In this document: positions 1 through 7,952 of the stretch, in pieces
How the letters are laid out: every line of letters starts with the position of its first letter
How positions within the stretch are numbered: position 1 is the first letter of the stretch
NCBI GenBank assembly: GCA_921293015.1
Contig: OV121084.1
Location: 26,040,946-26,104,945, forward strand
DNA: 64,000 bases
From: Phorcus lineatus
Taxonomy: Eukaryota > Mollusca > Gastropoda > Trochida > Trochidae
Direction: 5' to 3'
Translations under genes and position numbers: made by a program
The notes under the pieces: model-generated
What the model was told of the DNA's origin: nothing
Databases searched by the model: none
What the model saw: the letters and a program-made list of their open reading frames with translations, nothing else

Positions 1-145
1 CATCGAAATAGGCATGACATTTGCAAAGCTGCAATGGTCCGGCACATCTGCTTCTCTCGAAACGATTCTCAATATTACCTAGAACGGAAATCAGAGTTCA
101 GAAAAATCATAAAGAAAACCTCTTGAATATCGAAACCGTTTCTGT

Positions 146-151
146 AAAAAA
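146..151. repeat. Variable A-run
   Basis: Six A residues here in most copies. There are seven in copies 9, 12-18, 37, 39 and 41, and eight in copy 10. It is the source of the 1366-bp and 1360-bp length classes. It shifts the frame of the small open reading frame that crosses it, which argues that this frame is not translated. Confidence 0.95.
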
Positions 152-160
152 TCGGGTCAC

Positions 161-170
161 TTTTGGCGCC
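161..170 (+). promoter_or_regulatory. E2F/DP-type site
   Basis: TTTTGGCGCC contains a perfect match to the E2F consensus TTTSSCGC (162-169). I saw no change in it in any copy. E2F/DP drives G1/S transcription in animals, which fits the histone-type 3' end of the same gene. It lies about 600 bp upstream of the inferred start, far for a classical E2F site, so direct control is inferred only. It may instead serve a second, TATA-less start. Confidence 0.5.
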
Positions 171-204
171 GCTACAGTGATAGCATTGGAGGCTACCGTA
201 GGTA

Positions 205-216
205 CGCGCATGCGTG
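205..216. promoter_or_regulatory. NRF-1-like palindromic site
   Basis: CGCGCATGCGTG matches the NRF-1 consensus YGCGCAYGCGCR at 11 of 12 positions around the CGCATGCG palindrome (207-214). NRF-1 sites are common in CpG-rich animal promoters. It sits 35 bp after the E2F-type site and overlaps the first CRE-like half. Confidence 0.4.
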
Positions 217-239
217 ACGTCGCTATGGTCACGACGTCA
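215..239. promoter_or_regulatory. Inverted pair of CRE-like motifs
   Basis: TGACGTCG (215-222) and CGACGTCA (232-239) are exact reverse complements separated by 9 nt. Each is one base from the CRE TGACGTCA bound by CREB/ATF bZIP proteins. In copies 8 and 10 the right half is changed to CGGCGTCA. In copies 9 and 11 two bases of the spacer differ. Confidence 0.4.
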
Positions 240-271
240 TTTATCTGTTGATGTCACAGACGATGTAGCCA

Positions 272-297
272 GTCTCCGGCGAAGCGCCGCCGGAGAC
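272..297. repeat. GC-rich inverted repeat, 10-bp arms
   Basis: Left arm GTCTCCGGCG (272-281) and right arm CGCCGGAGAC (288-297) are perfectly complementary around a 6-nt centre AAGCGC. The element holds five CpGs and looked unchanged in all copies, while a nearby CpG at about offset 331 is mutated in ten copies. It could be a hairpin, a dimeric protein-binding site or a boundary element; nothing here decides. Confidence 0.75.
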
Positions 298-340
298 GGA
301 CGTATTTAGGGGAGAGGCCGCCCGCGCGGTTTTGGGCTTA

Positions 341-348
341 TTTGCCGA
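341..348 (+). promoter_or_regulatory. Weak second E2F-like site
   Basis: TTTGCCGA matches TTTSSCGC at 7 of 8 positions. In copies 8 and 9 it reads TTTGGCGA. Weak evidence on its own; listed because it lies in the same CpG-rich block as the perfect site. Confidence 0.2.
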
Positions 349-410
349 ATTTCCTGACTTCAGATGATTTAATTTACCGTTCGTCAATGCATTCCTTCTT
401 GACGCAAATA

Positions 411-422
411 ATCACAATCACA
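411..422. repeat. ATCACA x2 indel site
   Basis: Two adjacent ATCACA units. One unit is lost in copies 17, 19, 20, 23, 24, 33, 35, 36, 37, 38 and 41, which gives the 1359- and 1360-bp classes. The change is typical replication slippage and is a useful marker for tracing exchange between copies. Confidence 0.95.
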
Positions 423-537
423 CATACAGTTTTCCCACATTAATCTAAGTAAACGGATATTAAGCCGCTGTTCTAAAATGCAAGTTTTGTTAGTCTATAT
501 ACTTGTGAAAACAGAACCATTTACAACCGCATTTGTG

Positions 538-556
538 CCAATCAGTTTTCAATCAG
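538..556 (+). promoter_or_regulatory. CCAAT box and adjacent CAATCAG repeat
   Basis: CCAATCAG begins at 538 and CAATCAG recurs at 550-556. CCAAT is the NF-Y core found in many histone and cell-cycle promoters. It is about 195 bp upstream of the TATA box, further than the usual 60-100 bp upstream of a start, so its role is uncertain. Confidence 0.4.
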
Positions 557-562
557 TGTCAG

Positions 563-677
563 TTATCAAGTGTGTTACAATCTCCTATCACTCAGTTATC
601 AAAACACAGCCGTGGCGGTTCTGCTTATCATTGTGCCATGTTAGAGTGATTAGATTATTGTCAGGATTCAATTATCT
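563..677 (-). promoter_or_regulatory. Cluster of five GATA-type motifs
   Basis: On the minus strand the stretch holds WGATAR matches, read on the plus strand as TTATCA (563-568), CTATCA (585-590), TTATCA (596-601), TTATCA (625-630) and TTATCT (672-677). Five in 115 bp is more than expected by chance, but the region is AT-rich and some may be incidental. They could give tissue or stage control through GATA factors. Confidence 0.3.
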
Positions 678-703
678 CCAATACACTCCACATATCTGGC
701 ATG

Positions 704-738
704 AACAATGAGAAGAACATGTCATTCGTATGTATAAA
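704..738 (+). promoter_or_regulatory. Proximal core promoter with TATA box (copy 1)
   Basis: TATAAA at 733-738 is identical in all 47 copies. An AACAATG SOX-type motif at 704-710 lies just upstream (lost in copy 17, where it reads AACAATT). A CATT start-like sequence at 763-766 lies about 31 bp after the first base of the TATA box, the normal distance, and resembles the PyCATTCPu cap motif described for sea urchin histone genes. This predicts a start near 764 and a leader of about 58 nt. An exact PyCATTCPu match also occurs upstream of the TATA box (722-728) but has no TATA box of its own. Confidence 0.75.
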
Positions 739-821
739 TGCAGAGACGATTTCGATGGAGGACATTATCTACCCTAGCTTTCTCCAGCAAACCTGTATTT
801 AGAGATTCGTGCCGATTCAAC

Positions 822-1127
822 ATGGAAAAAGTTCAAATGTACGCAGAATTGACTCAGACAGAAACACGTTTCAAACGGGCCTGTGAACAAGTAGTTCTCC
901 TGAATGACAAGCTTGAAGGTCTCCAACGCCGATATGACAAAGCAAGACAAGAGAATCATCCTTCATTTCGCTACAACCTCCGCCTGAAGATGGCATCTGT
1001 TGAAGGCGTACGCAATGCTTACTATGAATACGCTTGTGAAAAGGCAGAGAGGATTGCCGAGTTGAGGTACTATGTATCTGAAGAAGCCCAGTCCGACTCC
1101 GAAGGTGAAGACAGCATGGTGTACTAA
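822..1127 (+). CDS. Copy 1: 101-aa coiled-coil/acidic-tail protein, unknown family
   Basis: Small intron-less protein of unknown function; I do not recognise the family. Residues 10-45 keep an unbroken heptad pattern (L10, T13, F17, A20, V24, L27, L31, L34, Y38, A41, N45), predicting a coiled coil. Residues 49-84 look like a second helix rich in Tyr, Arg and Glu. The tail 86-97 is acidic, with S91 and S93 in CK2-type S-x-x-E contexts. There are two Cys (21, 72), nine Tyr, no Trp, and no signal peptide or membrane segment. Net charge is near zero, unlike a histone. The AUG at 822 is chosen because it has A at -3 and G at +4 and lies after the predicted start; an in-frame AUG at 738 overlaps the TATA box. 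The histone-type hairpin suggests S-phase-linked, non-polyadenylated mRNA (inference). This copy has the R47P variant (codon 960-962). At every variable site I tracked it matches copy 4. Confidence 0.78.
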   Translation: MEKVQMYAELTQTETRFKRACEQVVLLNDKLEGLQRRYDKARQENHPSFRYNLRLKMASVEGVRNAYYEYACEKAERIAELRYYVSEEAQSDSEGEDSMVY

Positions 1128-1157
1128 GACAACCATGCAGTCTAACCATTTTACAAC

Positions 1158-1173
1158 AGCCCTTGTCAGGGCT
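1158..1173 (+). terminator. Histone-type mRNA 3' stem-loop (copy 1)
   Basis: AGCCCT-TGTC-AGGGCT folds into a 6-bp stem with a 4-nt loop, the exact size of the animal replication-dependent histone hairpin (GGYYCU-UYUN-AGRRCC). The second stem pair G-C and loop bases U1 and U3, which matter for SLBP recognition, are kept. The outer pair is A-U instead of G-C, and loop position 2 is G instead of a pyrimidine. The flank AAACA after the stem resembles the histone cleavage region, so the mRNA would end near 1178, about 415 nt long. It lies 31 nt after the stop codon, a typical histone spacing. It is present in all 47 copies; in eight of them the third stem pair is U-G. Confidence 0.82.
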
Positions 1174-1183
1174 AAACAAATAT

Positions 1184-1192
1184 CAAAAAAGA
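1184..1192 (+). terminator. Histone downstream element-like (U7 snRNA target)
   Basis: CAAAAAAGA differs at one base from CAAGAAAGA, the purine-rich downstream element of sea urchin-type histone genes that pairs with the 5' end of U7 snRNA. It starts 11 nt after the hairpin, as in histone genes. It is unchanged in every copy except copy 10, where it is replaced. Together with the hairpin it gives the complete two-part signal for histone-type cleavage. Confidence 0.75.
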
Positions 1193-1239
1193 TTTCTGTT
1201 ATACAATGCACAATCCCAAACCCTCCGTCTTTGTATGTT

Positions 1240-1245
1240 AATAAA
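1240..1245 (+). terminator. Canonical poly(A) signal downstream of the hairpin
   Basis: AATAAA lies about 70 nt beyond the hairpin, followed by a moderately T/G-rich stretch. Coexistence of hairpin and AATAAA is reported for some invertebrate histone genes, for example in mussels. Here it could give a back-up polyadenylated transcript in non-dividing cells. Present in all copies. Confidence 0.55.
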
Positions 1246-2097
1246 CTAAAACGCCTACAATTTTGCGTATCTAAACTGGCACAAACAATTGCCCCACAAA
1301 TATAAACATGCAGAATAGCATACGTGCACACACATGGAAACGCACACAAGACAACCCCATGTGCACATCGAAATAGGCATGACATTTGCAAAGCTGCAAT
1401 GGTCCGGCACATCTGCCTCTCTCGAAACGATTCTCAATATTACCTAGAACGGAAATCAGAGTTCAGAAAAATCATAAAGAAAACCTCTTGAATATCGAAA
1501 CCGTTTCTGTAAAAAATCGGGTCACTTTTGGCGCCGCTACAGTGATAGCATTGGAGGCTACCGTAGGTACGCGCATGCGTGACGTCGCTATGGTCACGAC
1601 GTCATTTATCTGTTGATGTCACAGACGATGTAGCCAGTCTCCGGCGAAGCGCCGCCGGAGACGGACGTATTTAGGGGAGAGGCCGCCCGCGCGGTTTTGG
1701 GCTTATTTGCCGAATTTCCTGACTTCAGATGATTTAATTTACCGTTCGTCAATGCATTCCTTCTTGACGCAAATAATCACAATCACACATACAGTTTTAC
1801 CACATTAATCTAAGTAAACGGATATTAAGCCGCTGTTCTAAAATGCAAGTTTTGTTAGTCTATATACTTGTGAAAACAGAACCATTTACAACCACATTTG
1901 TGCCAATCAGTTTTCAATCAGTGTCAGTTATCAAGTGTGTTACAATCTCCTATCACTCAGTTATCAAAACACAGCCGTGGCGGTTCTGCTTATCACTGTG
2001 CCATGTTAGAGTGATTAGATTATTGTCAGGATTCAATTATCTCCAATACACTCCACATATCTGGCATGAACAATGAGAAGAACATGTCATTCGTATG
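1246..2097 (+). other. Inter-gene spacer, copy 1 to copy 2 (pattern repeats in every copy)
   Basis: No gene seen. After AATAAA there is a CA-rich stretch (about 1321-1350) and a perfect 10-bp palindrome ATGTGCACAT (1359-1368) that spans the chosen monomer boundary. The regulatory blocks of the next copy follow at the same offsets as in copy 1. Confidence 0.7.
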
Positions 2098-2186
2098 TAT
2101 AAATGCAGAGACGATTTCGATGGAGGACATTATCTACCCTAGCTTTCTCCAGCAAACCTGTATTTAGAGATTCGTGCCGATTCAAC

Positions 2187-2492
2187 ATGGAAAAAGTTCA
2201 AATGTACGCAGAATTGACTCAGACAGAAACACGTTTCAAACGGGCCTGTGAACAAGTAGTTCTCCTGAATGACAAGCTTGAAGGTCTCCAACGCCGATAT
2301 GACAAAGCAAGACAAGAGAATCATCGTTCATTTCGCTACAACCTCCGCCTGAAGATGGCATCTGTTGAAGGCGTACGCAATGCTTACTATGAATACGCTT
2401 GTGAAAAGGCAGAGAGGATTGCCGAGTTGAGGTACTATGTATCTGAAGAAGCCCAGTCCGACTCCGAAGGTGAAGACAGCATGGTGTACTAA
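2187..2492 (+). CDS. Copy 2: 101-aa coiled-coil/acidic-tail protein
   Basis: Monomer 1366-2730. Consensus protein with R47. TATA 2098-2103, hairpin 2523-2538, downstream element 2549-2557, AATAAA 2605-2610. Its upstream variants (TTTTACC, ACCACA) differ from copies 1, 4, 6 and 7, showing two promoter haplotypes interleaved at this end of the window. Confidence 0.77.
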   Translation: MEKVQMYAELTQTETRFKRACEQVVLLNDKLEGLQRRYDKARQENHRSFRYNLRLKMASVEGVRNAYYEYACEKAERIAELRYYVSEEAQSDSEGEDSMVY

Positions 2493-3551
2493 GACAACCA
2501 TGCAGTCTAACCATTTTACAACAGCCCTTGTCAGGGCTAAACAAATATCAAAAAAGATTTCTGTTATACAATGCACAATCCCAAACCCTCCGTCTTTGTA
2601 TGTTAATAAACTAAAACGCCTACAATTTTGCGTATCTAAACTGGCACAAACAATTGCCCCACAAATATAAACATGCAGAATAGCATACGTGCACACACAT
2701 GGAAACGCACACAAGACAACCCCATGTGCACATCGAAATAGGCATGACATTTGCAAAGCTGCAATGGTCCGGCACATCTGCCTCTCTCGAAACGATTCTC
2801 AATATTACCTAGAACGGAAATCAGAGTTCAGAAAAATCATAAAGAAAACCTCTTGAATATCGAAACCGTTTCTGTAAAAAATCGGGTCACTTTTGGCGCC
2901 GCTACAGTGATAGCATTGGAGGCTACCGTAGGTACGCGCATGCGTGACGTCGCTATGGTCACGACGTCATTTATCTGTTGATGTCACAGACGATGTAGCC
3001 AGTCTCCGGCGAAGCGCCGCCGGAGACGGACGTATTTAGGGGAGAGGCCGCCCGCGCGGTTTTGGGCTTATTTGCCGAATTTCCTGACTTCAGATGATTT
3101 AATTTACCGTTCGTCAATGCATTCCTTCTTGACGCAAATAATCACAATCACACATACAGTTTTACCACATTAATCTAAGTAAACGGATATTAAGCCGCTG
3201 TTCTAAAATGCAAGTTTTGTTAGTCTATATACTTGTGAAAACAGAACCATTTACAACCACATTTGTGCCAATCGGTTTTCAATCAGTGTCAGTTATCAAG
3301 TGTGTTACAATCTCCTATCACTCAGTTATCAAAACACAGCCGTGGCGGTTCTGCTTATCACTGTGCCATGTTAGAGTGATTAGATTATTGTCAGGATTCA
3401 ATTATCTCCAATACACTCCACATATCTGGCATGAACAATGAGAAGAACATGTCATTCGTATGTATAAATGCAGAGACGATTTCGATGGAGGACATTATCT
3501 ACCCTAGCTTTCTCCAGCAAACCTGTATTTAGAGATTCGTGCCGATTCAAC

Positions 3552-3857
3552 ATGGAAAAAGTTCAAATGTACGCAGAATTGACTCAGACAGAAACACGTT
3601 TCAAACGGGCCTGTGAACAAGTAGTTCTCCTGAATGACAAGCTTGAAGGTCTCCAACGCCGATATGACAAAGCAAGACAAGAGAATCATCGTTCATTTCG
3701 CTACAACCTCCGCCTGAAGATGGCATCTGTTGAAGGCGTACGCAATGCTTACTATGAATACGCTTGTGAAAAGGCAGAGAGGATTGTCGAGTTGAGGTAC
3801 TATGTATCTGAAGAAGCCCAGTCCGACTCCGAAGGTGAAGACAGCATGGTGTACTAA
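3552..3857 (+). CDS. Copy 3: 101-aa protein, A79V variant
   Basis: Monomer 2731-4095. The codon at 3786-3788 is GTC, giving Val for Ala79 in the second helix, a conservative change unique to this copy. One upstream base (ATCGG for ATCAG, between the two CAATCAG motifs) is also private. TATA 3463-3468, hairpin 3888-3903, downstream element 3914-3922, AATAAA 3970-3975. Confidence 0.77.
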   Translation: MEKVQMYAELTQTETRFKRACEQVVLLNDKLEGLQRRYDKARQENHRSFRYNLRLKMASVEGVRNAYYEYACEKAERIVELRYYVSEEAQSDSEGEDSMVY

Positions 3858-4916
3858 GACAACCATGCAGTCTAACCATTTTACAACAGCCCTTGTCAGG
3901 GCTAAACAAATATCAAAAAAGATTTCTGTTATACAATGCACAATCCCAAACCCTCCGTCTTTGTATGTTAATAAACTAAAACGCCTACAATTTTGCGTAT
4001 CTAAACTGGCACAAACAATTGCCCCACAAATATAAACATGCAGAATAGCATACGTGCACACACATGGAAACGCACACAAGACAACCCCATGTGCACATCG
4101 AAATAGGCATGACATTTGCAAAGCTGCAATGGTCCGGCACATCTGCTTCTCTCGAAACGATTCTCAATATTACCTAGAACGGAAATCAGAGTTCAGAAAA
4201 ATCATAAAGAAAACCTCTTGAATATCGAAACCGTTTCTGTAAAAAATCGGGTCACTTTTGGCGCCGCTACAGTGATAGCATTGGAGGCTACCGTAGGTAC
4301 GCGCATGCGTGACGTCGCTATGGTCACGACGTCATTTATCTGTTGATGTCACAGACGATGTAGCCAGTCTCCGGCGAAGCGCCGCCGGAGACGGACGTAT
4401 TTAGGGGAGAGGCCGCCCGCGCGGTTTTGGGCTTATTTGCCGAATTTCCTGACTTCAGATGATTTAATTTACCGTTCGTCAATGCATTCCTTCTTGACGC
4501 AAATAATCACAATCACACATACAGTTTTCCCACATTAATCTAAGTAAACGGATATTAAGCCGCTGTTCTAAAATGCAAGTTTTGTTAGTCTATATACTTG
4601 TGAAAACAGAACCATTTACAACCGCATTTGTGCCAATCAGTTTTCAATCAGTGTCAGTTATCAAGTGTGTTACAATCTCCTATCACTCAGTTATCAAAAC
4701 ACAGCCGTGGCGGTTCTGCTTATCATTGTGCCATGTTAGAGTGATTAGATTATTGTCAGGATTCAATTATCTCCAATACACTCCACATATCTGGCATGAA
4801 CAATGAGAAGAACATGTCATTCGTATGTATAAATGCAGAGACGATTTCGATGGAGGACATTATCTACCCTAGCTTTCTCCAGCAAACCTGTATTTAGAGA
4901 TTCGTGCCGATTCAAC

Positions 4917-5222
4917 ATGGAAAAAGTTCAAATGTACGCAGAATTGACTCAGACAGAAACACGTTTCAAACGGGCCTGTGAACAAGTAGTTCTCCTGAAT
5001 GACAAGCTTGAAGGTCTCCAACGCCGATATGACAAAGCAAGACAAGAGAATCATCCTTCATTTCGCTACAACCTCCGCCTGAAGATGGCATCTGTTGAAG
5101 GCGTACGCAATGCTTACTATGAATACGCTTGTGAAAAGGCAGAGAGGATTGCCGAGTTGAGGTACTATGTATCTGAAGAAGCCCAGTCCGACTCCGAAGG
5201 TGAAGACAGCATGGTGTACTAA
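4917..5222 (+). CDS. Copy 4: 101-aa protein, R47P variant
   Basis: Monomer 4096-5460. It carries Pro at position 47, just after the coiled coil, where it may break or mark the turn between the two helices. It matches copy 1 at all tracked sites, three monomers away. TATA 4828-4833, hairpin 5253-5268, downstream element 5279-5287, AATAAA 5335-5340. Confidence 0.77.
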   Translation: MEKVQMYAELTQTETRFKRACEQVVLLNDKLEGLQRRYDKARQENHPSFRYNLRLKMASVEGVRNAYYEYACEKAERIAELRYYVSEEAQSDSEGEDSMVY

Positions 5223-6281
5223 GACAACCATGCAGTCTAACCATTTTACAACAGCCCTTGTCAGGGCTAAACAAATATCAAAAAAGATTTCTGTTATACA
5301 ATGCACAATCCCAAACCCTCCGTCTTTGTATGTTAATAAACTAAAACGCCTACAATTTTGCGTATCTAAACTGGCACAAACAATTGCCCCACAAATATAA
5401 ACATGCAGAATAGCATACGTGCACACACATGGAAACGCACACAAGACAACCCCATGTGCACATCGAAATAGGCATGACATTTGCAAAGCTGCAATGGTCC
5501 GGCACATCTGCCTCTCTCGAAACGATTCTCAATATTACCTAGAACGGAAATCAGAGTTCAGAAAAATCATAAAGAAAACCTCTTGAATATCGAAACCGTT
5601 TCTGTAAAAAATCGGGTCACTTTTGGCGCCGCTACAGTGATAGCATTGGAGGCTACCGTAGGTACGCGCATGCGTGACGTCGCTATGGTCACGACGTCAT
5701 TTATCTGTTGATGTCACAGACGATGTAGCCAGTCTCCGGCGAAGCGCCGCCGGAGACGGACGTATTTAGGGGAGAGGCCGCCCGCGCGGTTTTGGGCTTA
5801 TTTGCCGAATTTCCTGACTTCAGATGATTTAATTTACCGTTCGTCAATGCATTCCTTCTTGACGCAAATAATCACAATCACACATACAGTTTTACCACAT
5901 TAATCTAAGTAAACGGATATTAAGCCGCTGTTCTAAAATGCAAGTTTTGTTAGTCTATATACTTGTGAAAACAGAACCATTTACAACCACATTTGTGCCA
6001 ATCAGTTTTCAATCAGTGTCAGTTATCAAGTGTGTTACAATCTCCTATCACTCAGTTATCAAAACACAGCCGTGGCGGTTCTGCTTATCACTGTGCCATG
6101 TTAGAGTGATTAGATTATTGTCAGGATTCAATTATCTCCAATACACTCCACATATCTGGCATGAACAATGAGAAGAACATGTCATTCGTATGTATAAATG
6201 CAGAGACGATTTCGATGGAGGACATTATCTACCCTAGCTTTCTCCAGCAAACCTGTATTTAGAGATTCGTGCCGATTCAAC

Positions 6282-6587
6282 ATGGAAAAAGTTCAAATGT
6301 ACGCAGAATTGACTCAGACAGAAACACGTTTCAAACGGGCCTGTGAACAAGTAGTTCTCCTGAATGACAAGCTTGAAGGTCTCCAACGCCGATATGACAA
6401 AGCAAGACAAGAGAATCATCCTTCATTTCGCTACAACCTCCGCCTGAAGATGGCATCTGTTGAAGGCGTACGCAATGCTTACTATGAATACGCTTGTGAA
6501 AAGGCAGAGAGGATTGCCGAGTTGAGGTACTATGTATCTGAAGAAGCCCAGTCCGACTCCGAAGGTGAAGACAGCATGGTGTACTAA
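6282..6587 (+). CDS. Copy 5: 101-aa protein, R47P variant
   Basis: Monomer 5461-6825. It combines the R47P coding change of copies 1 and 4 with the promoter haplotype of copies 2 and 3, a clear recombinant or conversion product. TATA 6193-6198, hairpin 6618-6633, downstream element 6644-6652, AATAAA 6700-6705. Confidence 0.77.
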   Translation: MEKVQMYAELTQTETRFKRACEQVVLLNDKLEGLQRRYDKARQENHPSFRYNLRLKMASVEGVRNAYYEYACEKAERIAELRYYVSEEAQSDSEGEDSMVY

Positions 6588-7646
6588 GACAACCATGCAG
6601 TCTAACCATTTTACAACAGCCCTTGTCAGGGCTAAACAAATATCAAAAAAGATTTCTGTTATACAATGCACAATCCCAAACCCTCCGTCTTTGTATGTTA
6701 ATAAACTAAAACGCCTACAATTTTGCGTATCTAAACTGGCACAAACAATTGCCCCACAAATATAAACATGCAGAATAGCATACGTGCACACACATGGAAA
6801 CGCACACAAGACAACCCCATGTGCACATCGAAATAGGCATGACATTTGCAAAGCTGCAATGGTCCGGCACATCTGCTTCTCTCGAAACGATTCTCAATAT
6901 TACCTAGAACGGAAATCAGAGTTCAGAAAAATCATAAAGAAAACCTCTTGAATATCGAAACCGTTTCTGTAAAAAATCGGGTCACTTTTGGCGCCGCTAC
7001 AGTGATAGCATTGGAGGCTACCGTAGGTACGCGCATGCGTGACGTCGCTATGGTCACGACGTCATTTATCTGTTGATGTCACAGACGATGTAGCCAGTCT
7101 CCGGCGAAGCGCCGCCGGAGACGGACGTATTTAGGGGAGAGGCCGCCCGCGCGGTTTTGGGCTTATTTGCCGAATTTCCTGACTTCAGATGATTTAATTT
7201 ACCGTTCGTCAATGCATTCCTTCTTGACGCAAATAATCACAATCACACATACAGTTTTCCCACATTAATCTAAGTAAACGGATATTAAGCCGCTGTTCTA
7301 AAATGCAAGTTTTGTTAGTCTATATACTTGTGAAAACAGAACCATTTACAACCGCATTTGTGCCAATCAGTTTTCAATCAGTGTCAGTTATCAAGTGTGT
7401 TACAATCTCCTATCACTCAGTTATCAAAACACAGCCGTGGCGGTTCTGCTTATCATTGTGCCATGTTAGAGTGATTAGATTATTGTCAGGATTCAATTAT
7501 CTCCAATACACTCCACATATCTGGCATGAACAATGAGAAGAACATGTCATTCGTATGTATAAATGCAGAGACGATTTCGATGGAGGACATTATCTACCCT
7601 AGCTTTCTCCAGCAAACCTGTATTTAGAGATTCGTGCCGATTCAAC

Positions 7647-7952
7647 ATGGAAAAAGTTCAAATGTACGCAGAATTGACTCAGACAGAAACACGTTTCAAA
7701 CGGGCCTGTGAACAAGTAGTTCTCCTGAATGACAAGCTTGAAGGTCTCCAACGCCGATATGACAAAGCAAGACAAGAGAATCATCGTTCATTTCGCTACA
7801 ACCTCCGCCTGAAGATGGCATCTGTTGAAGGCGTACGCAATGCTTACTATGAATACGCTTGTGAAAAGGCAGAGAGGATTGCCGAGTTGAGGTACTATGT
7901 ATCTGAAGAAGCCCAGTCCGACTCCGAAGGTGAAGACAGCATGGTGTACTAA
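7647..7952 (+). CDS. Copy 6: 101-aa coiled-coil/acidic-tail protein
   Basis: Monomer 6826-8190. Consensus protein (R47) with the promoter haplotype of copies 1 and 4, the reciprocal combination to copy 5. TATA 7558-7563, hairpin 7983-7998, downstream element 8009-8017, AATAAA 8065-8070. Confidence 0.77.
   Translation: MEKVQMYAELTQTETRFKRACEQVVLLNDKLEGLQRRYDKARQENHRSFRYNLRLKMASVEGVRNAYYEYACEKAERIAELRYYVSEEAQSDSEGEDSMVY

Larger units (their letters stand above)
1..732 (+). other. Upstream spacer and promoter region of copy 1 (template for all copies)
   Basis: This stretch has no credible gene. Offsets 1-150 are unremarkable mixed sequence ending in an A-run (146-151). Offsets 150-350 are CpG-rich and carry the E2F-type site, NRF-1-like palindrome, CRE-like pair and GC inverted repeat. 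Offsets 350-480 are AT-rich and hold the ATCACA duplication. Offsets 538-680 hold CCAAT and GATA-type motifs. Small open frames here (for example 21-251 and 478-711) are broken by frameshifts or stops in other copies and are not annotated as genes. Confidence 0.7.

Noticed and set aside
19-26. Octamer-like motif ATTTGCAA
   Set aside because: One mismatch to ATTTGCAT and more than 700 bp from the promoter it would serve; expected by chance.
21-251. 76-codon plus-strand open frame beginning with TTG
   Set aside because: The A-run it crosses changes length in 12 copies and shifts the frame; it has no AUG start or promoter.
640-700. Possible Pol III B-box-like sequence near GGATTCAATTATC
   Set aside because: Too far from the B-box consensus, with no matching A box at a suitable distance and no tRNA or 5S fold.
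478-711. 77-codon plus-strand open frame ending before the TATA box
   Set aside because: It spans the CCAAT/GATA promoter region. Copies 17, 38 and 40 carry an in-frame stop, and copy 10 has a stop near its start.
722-728. Exact PyCATTCPu histone cap motif
   Set aside because: It lies upstream of the only good TATA box and has no TATA-like sequence 25-31 bp before it; kept only as an alternative start.
755-802. Short upstream open frame in the leader region
   Set aside because: Its AUG at 755 lies upstream of the inferred start at about 764, so it is probably not in the mRNA.
822-1127. The CDS as a divergent histone
   Set aside because: Near-neutral charge, a continuous coiled-coil heptad and an acidic C-terminal tail do not fit core or linker histones; only the 3' end signals are histone-like.
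871-1179. 102-codon minus-strand open frame
   Set aside because: Mirror of the real CDS in another frame; its differences between copies are explained by the sense-strand variants.
1072-1305. 77-codon plus-strand open frame overlapping the 3' end of the CDS
   Set aside because: It begins inside the CDS in another frame and runs through the hairpin and AATAAA, with no start signals.
963-1412. 149-codon open frame on the minus strand, present in most copies
   Set aside because: It runs antisense across the CDS and hairpin, is cut short in copies 19, 22, 45 and 46, and has no promoter or 3' signals of its own. It is an artefact of the overlap.
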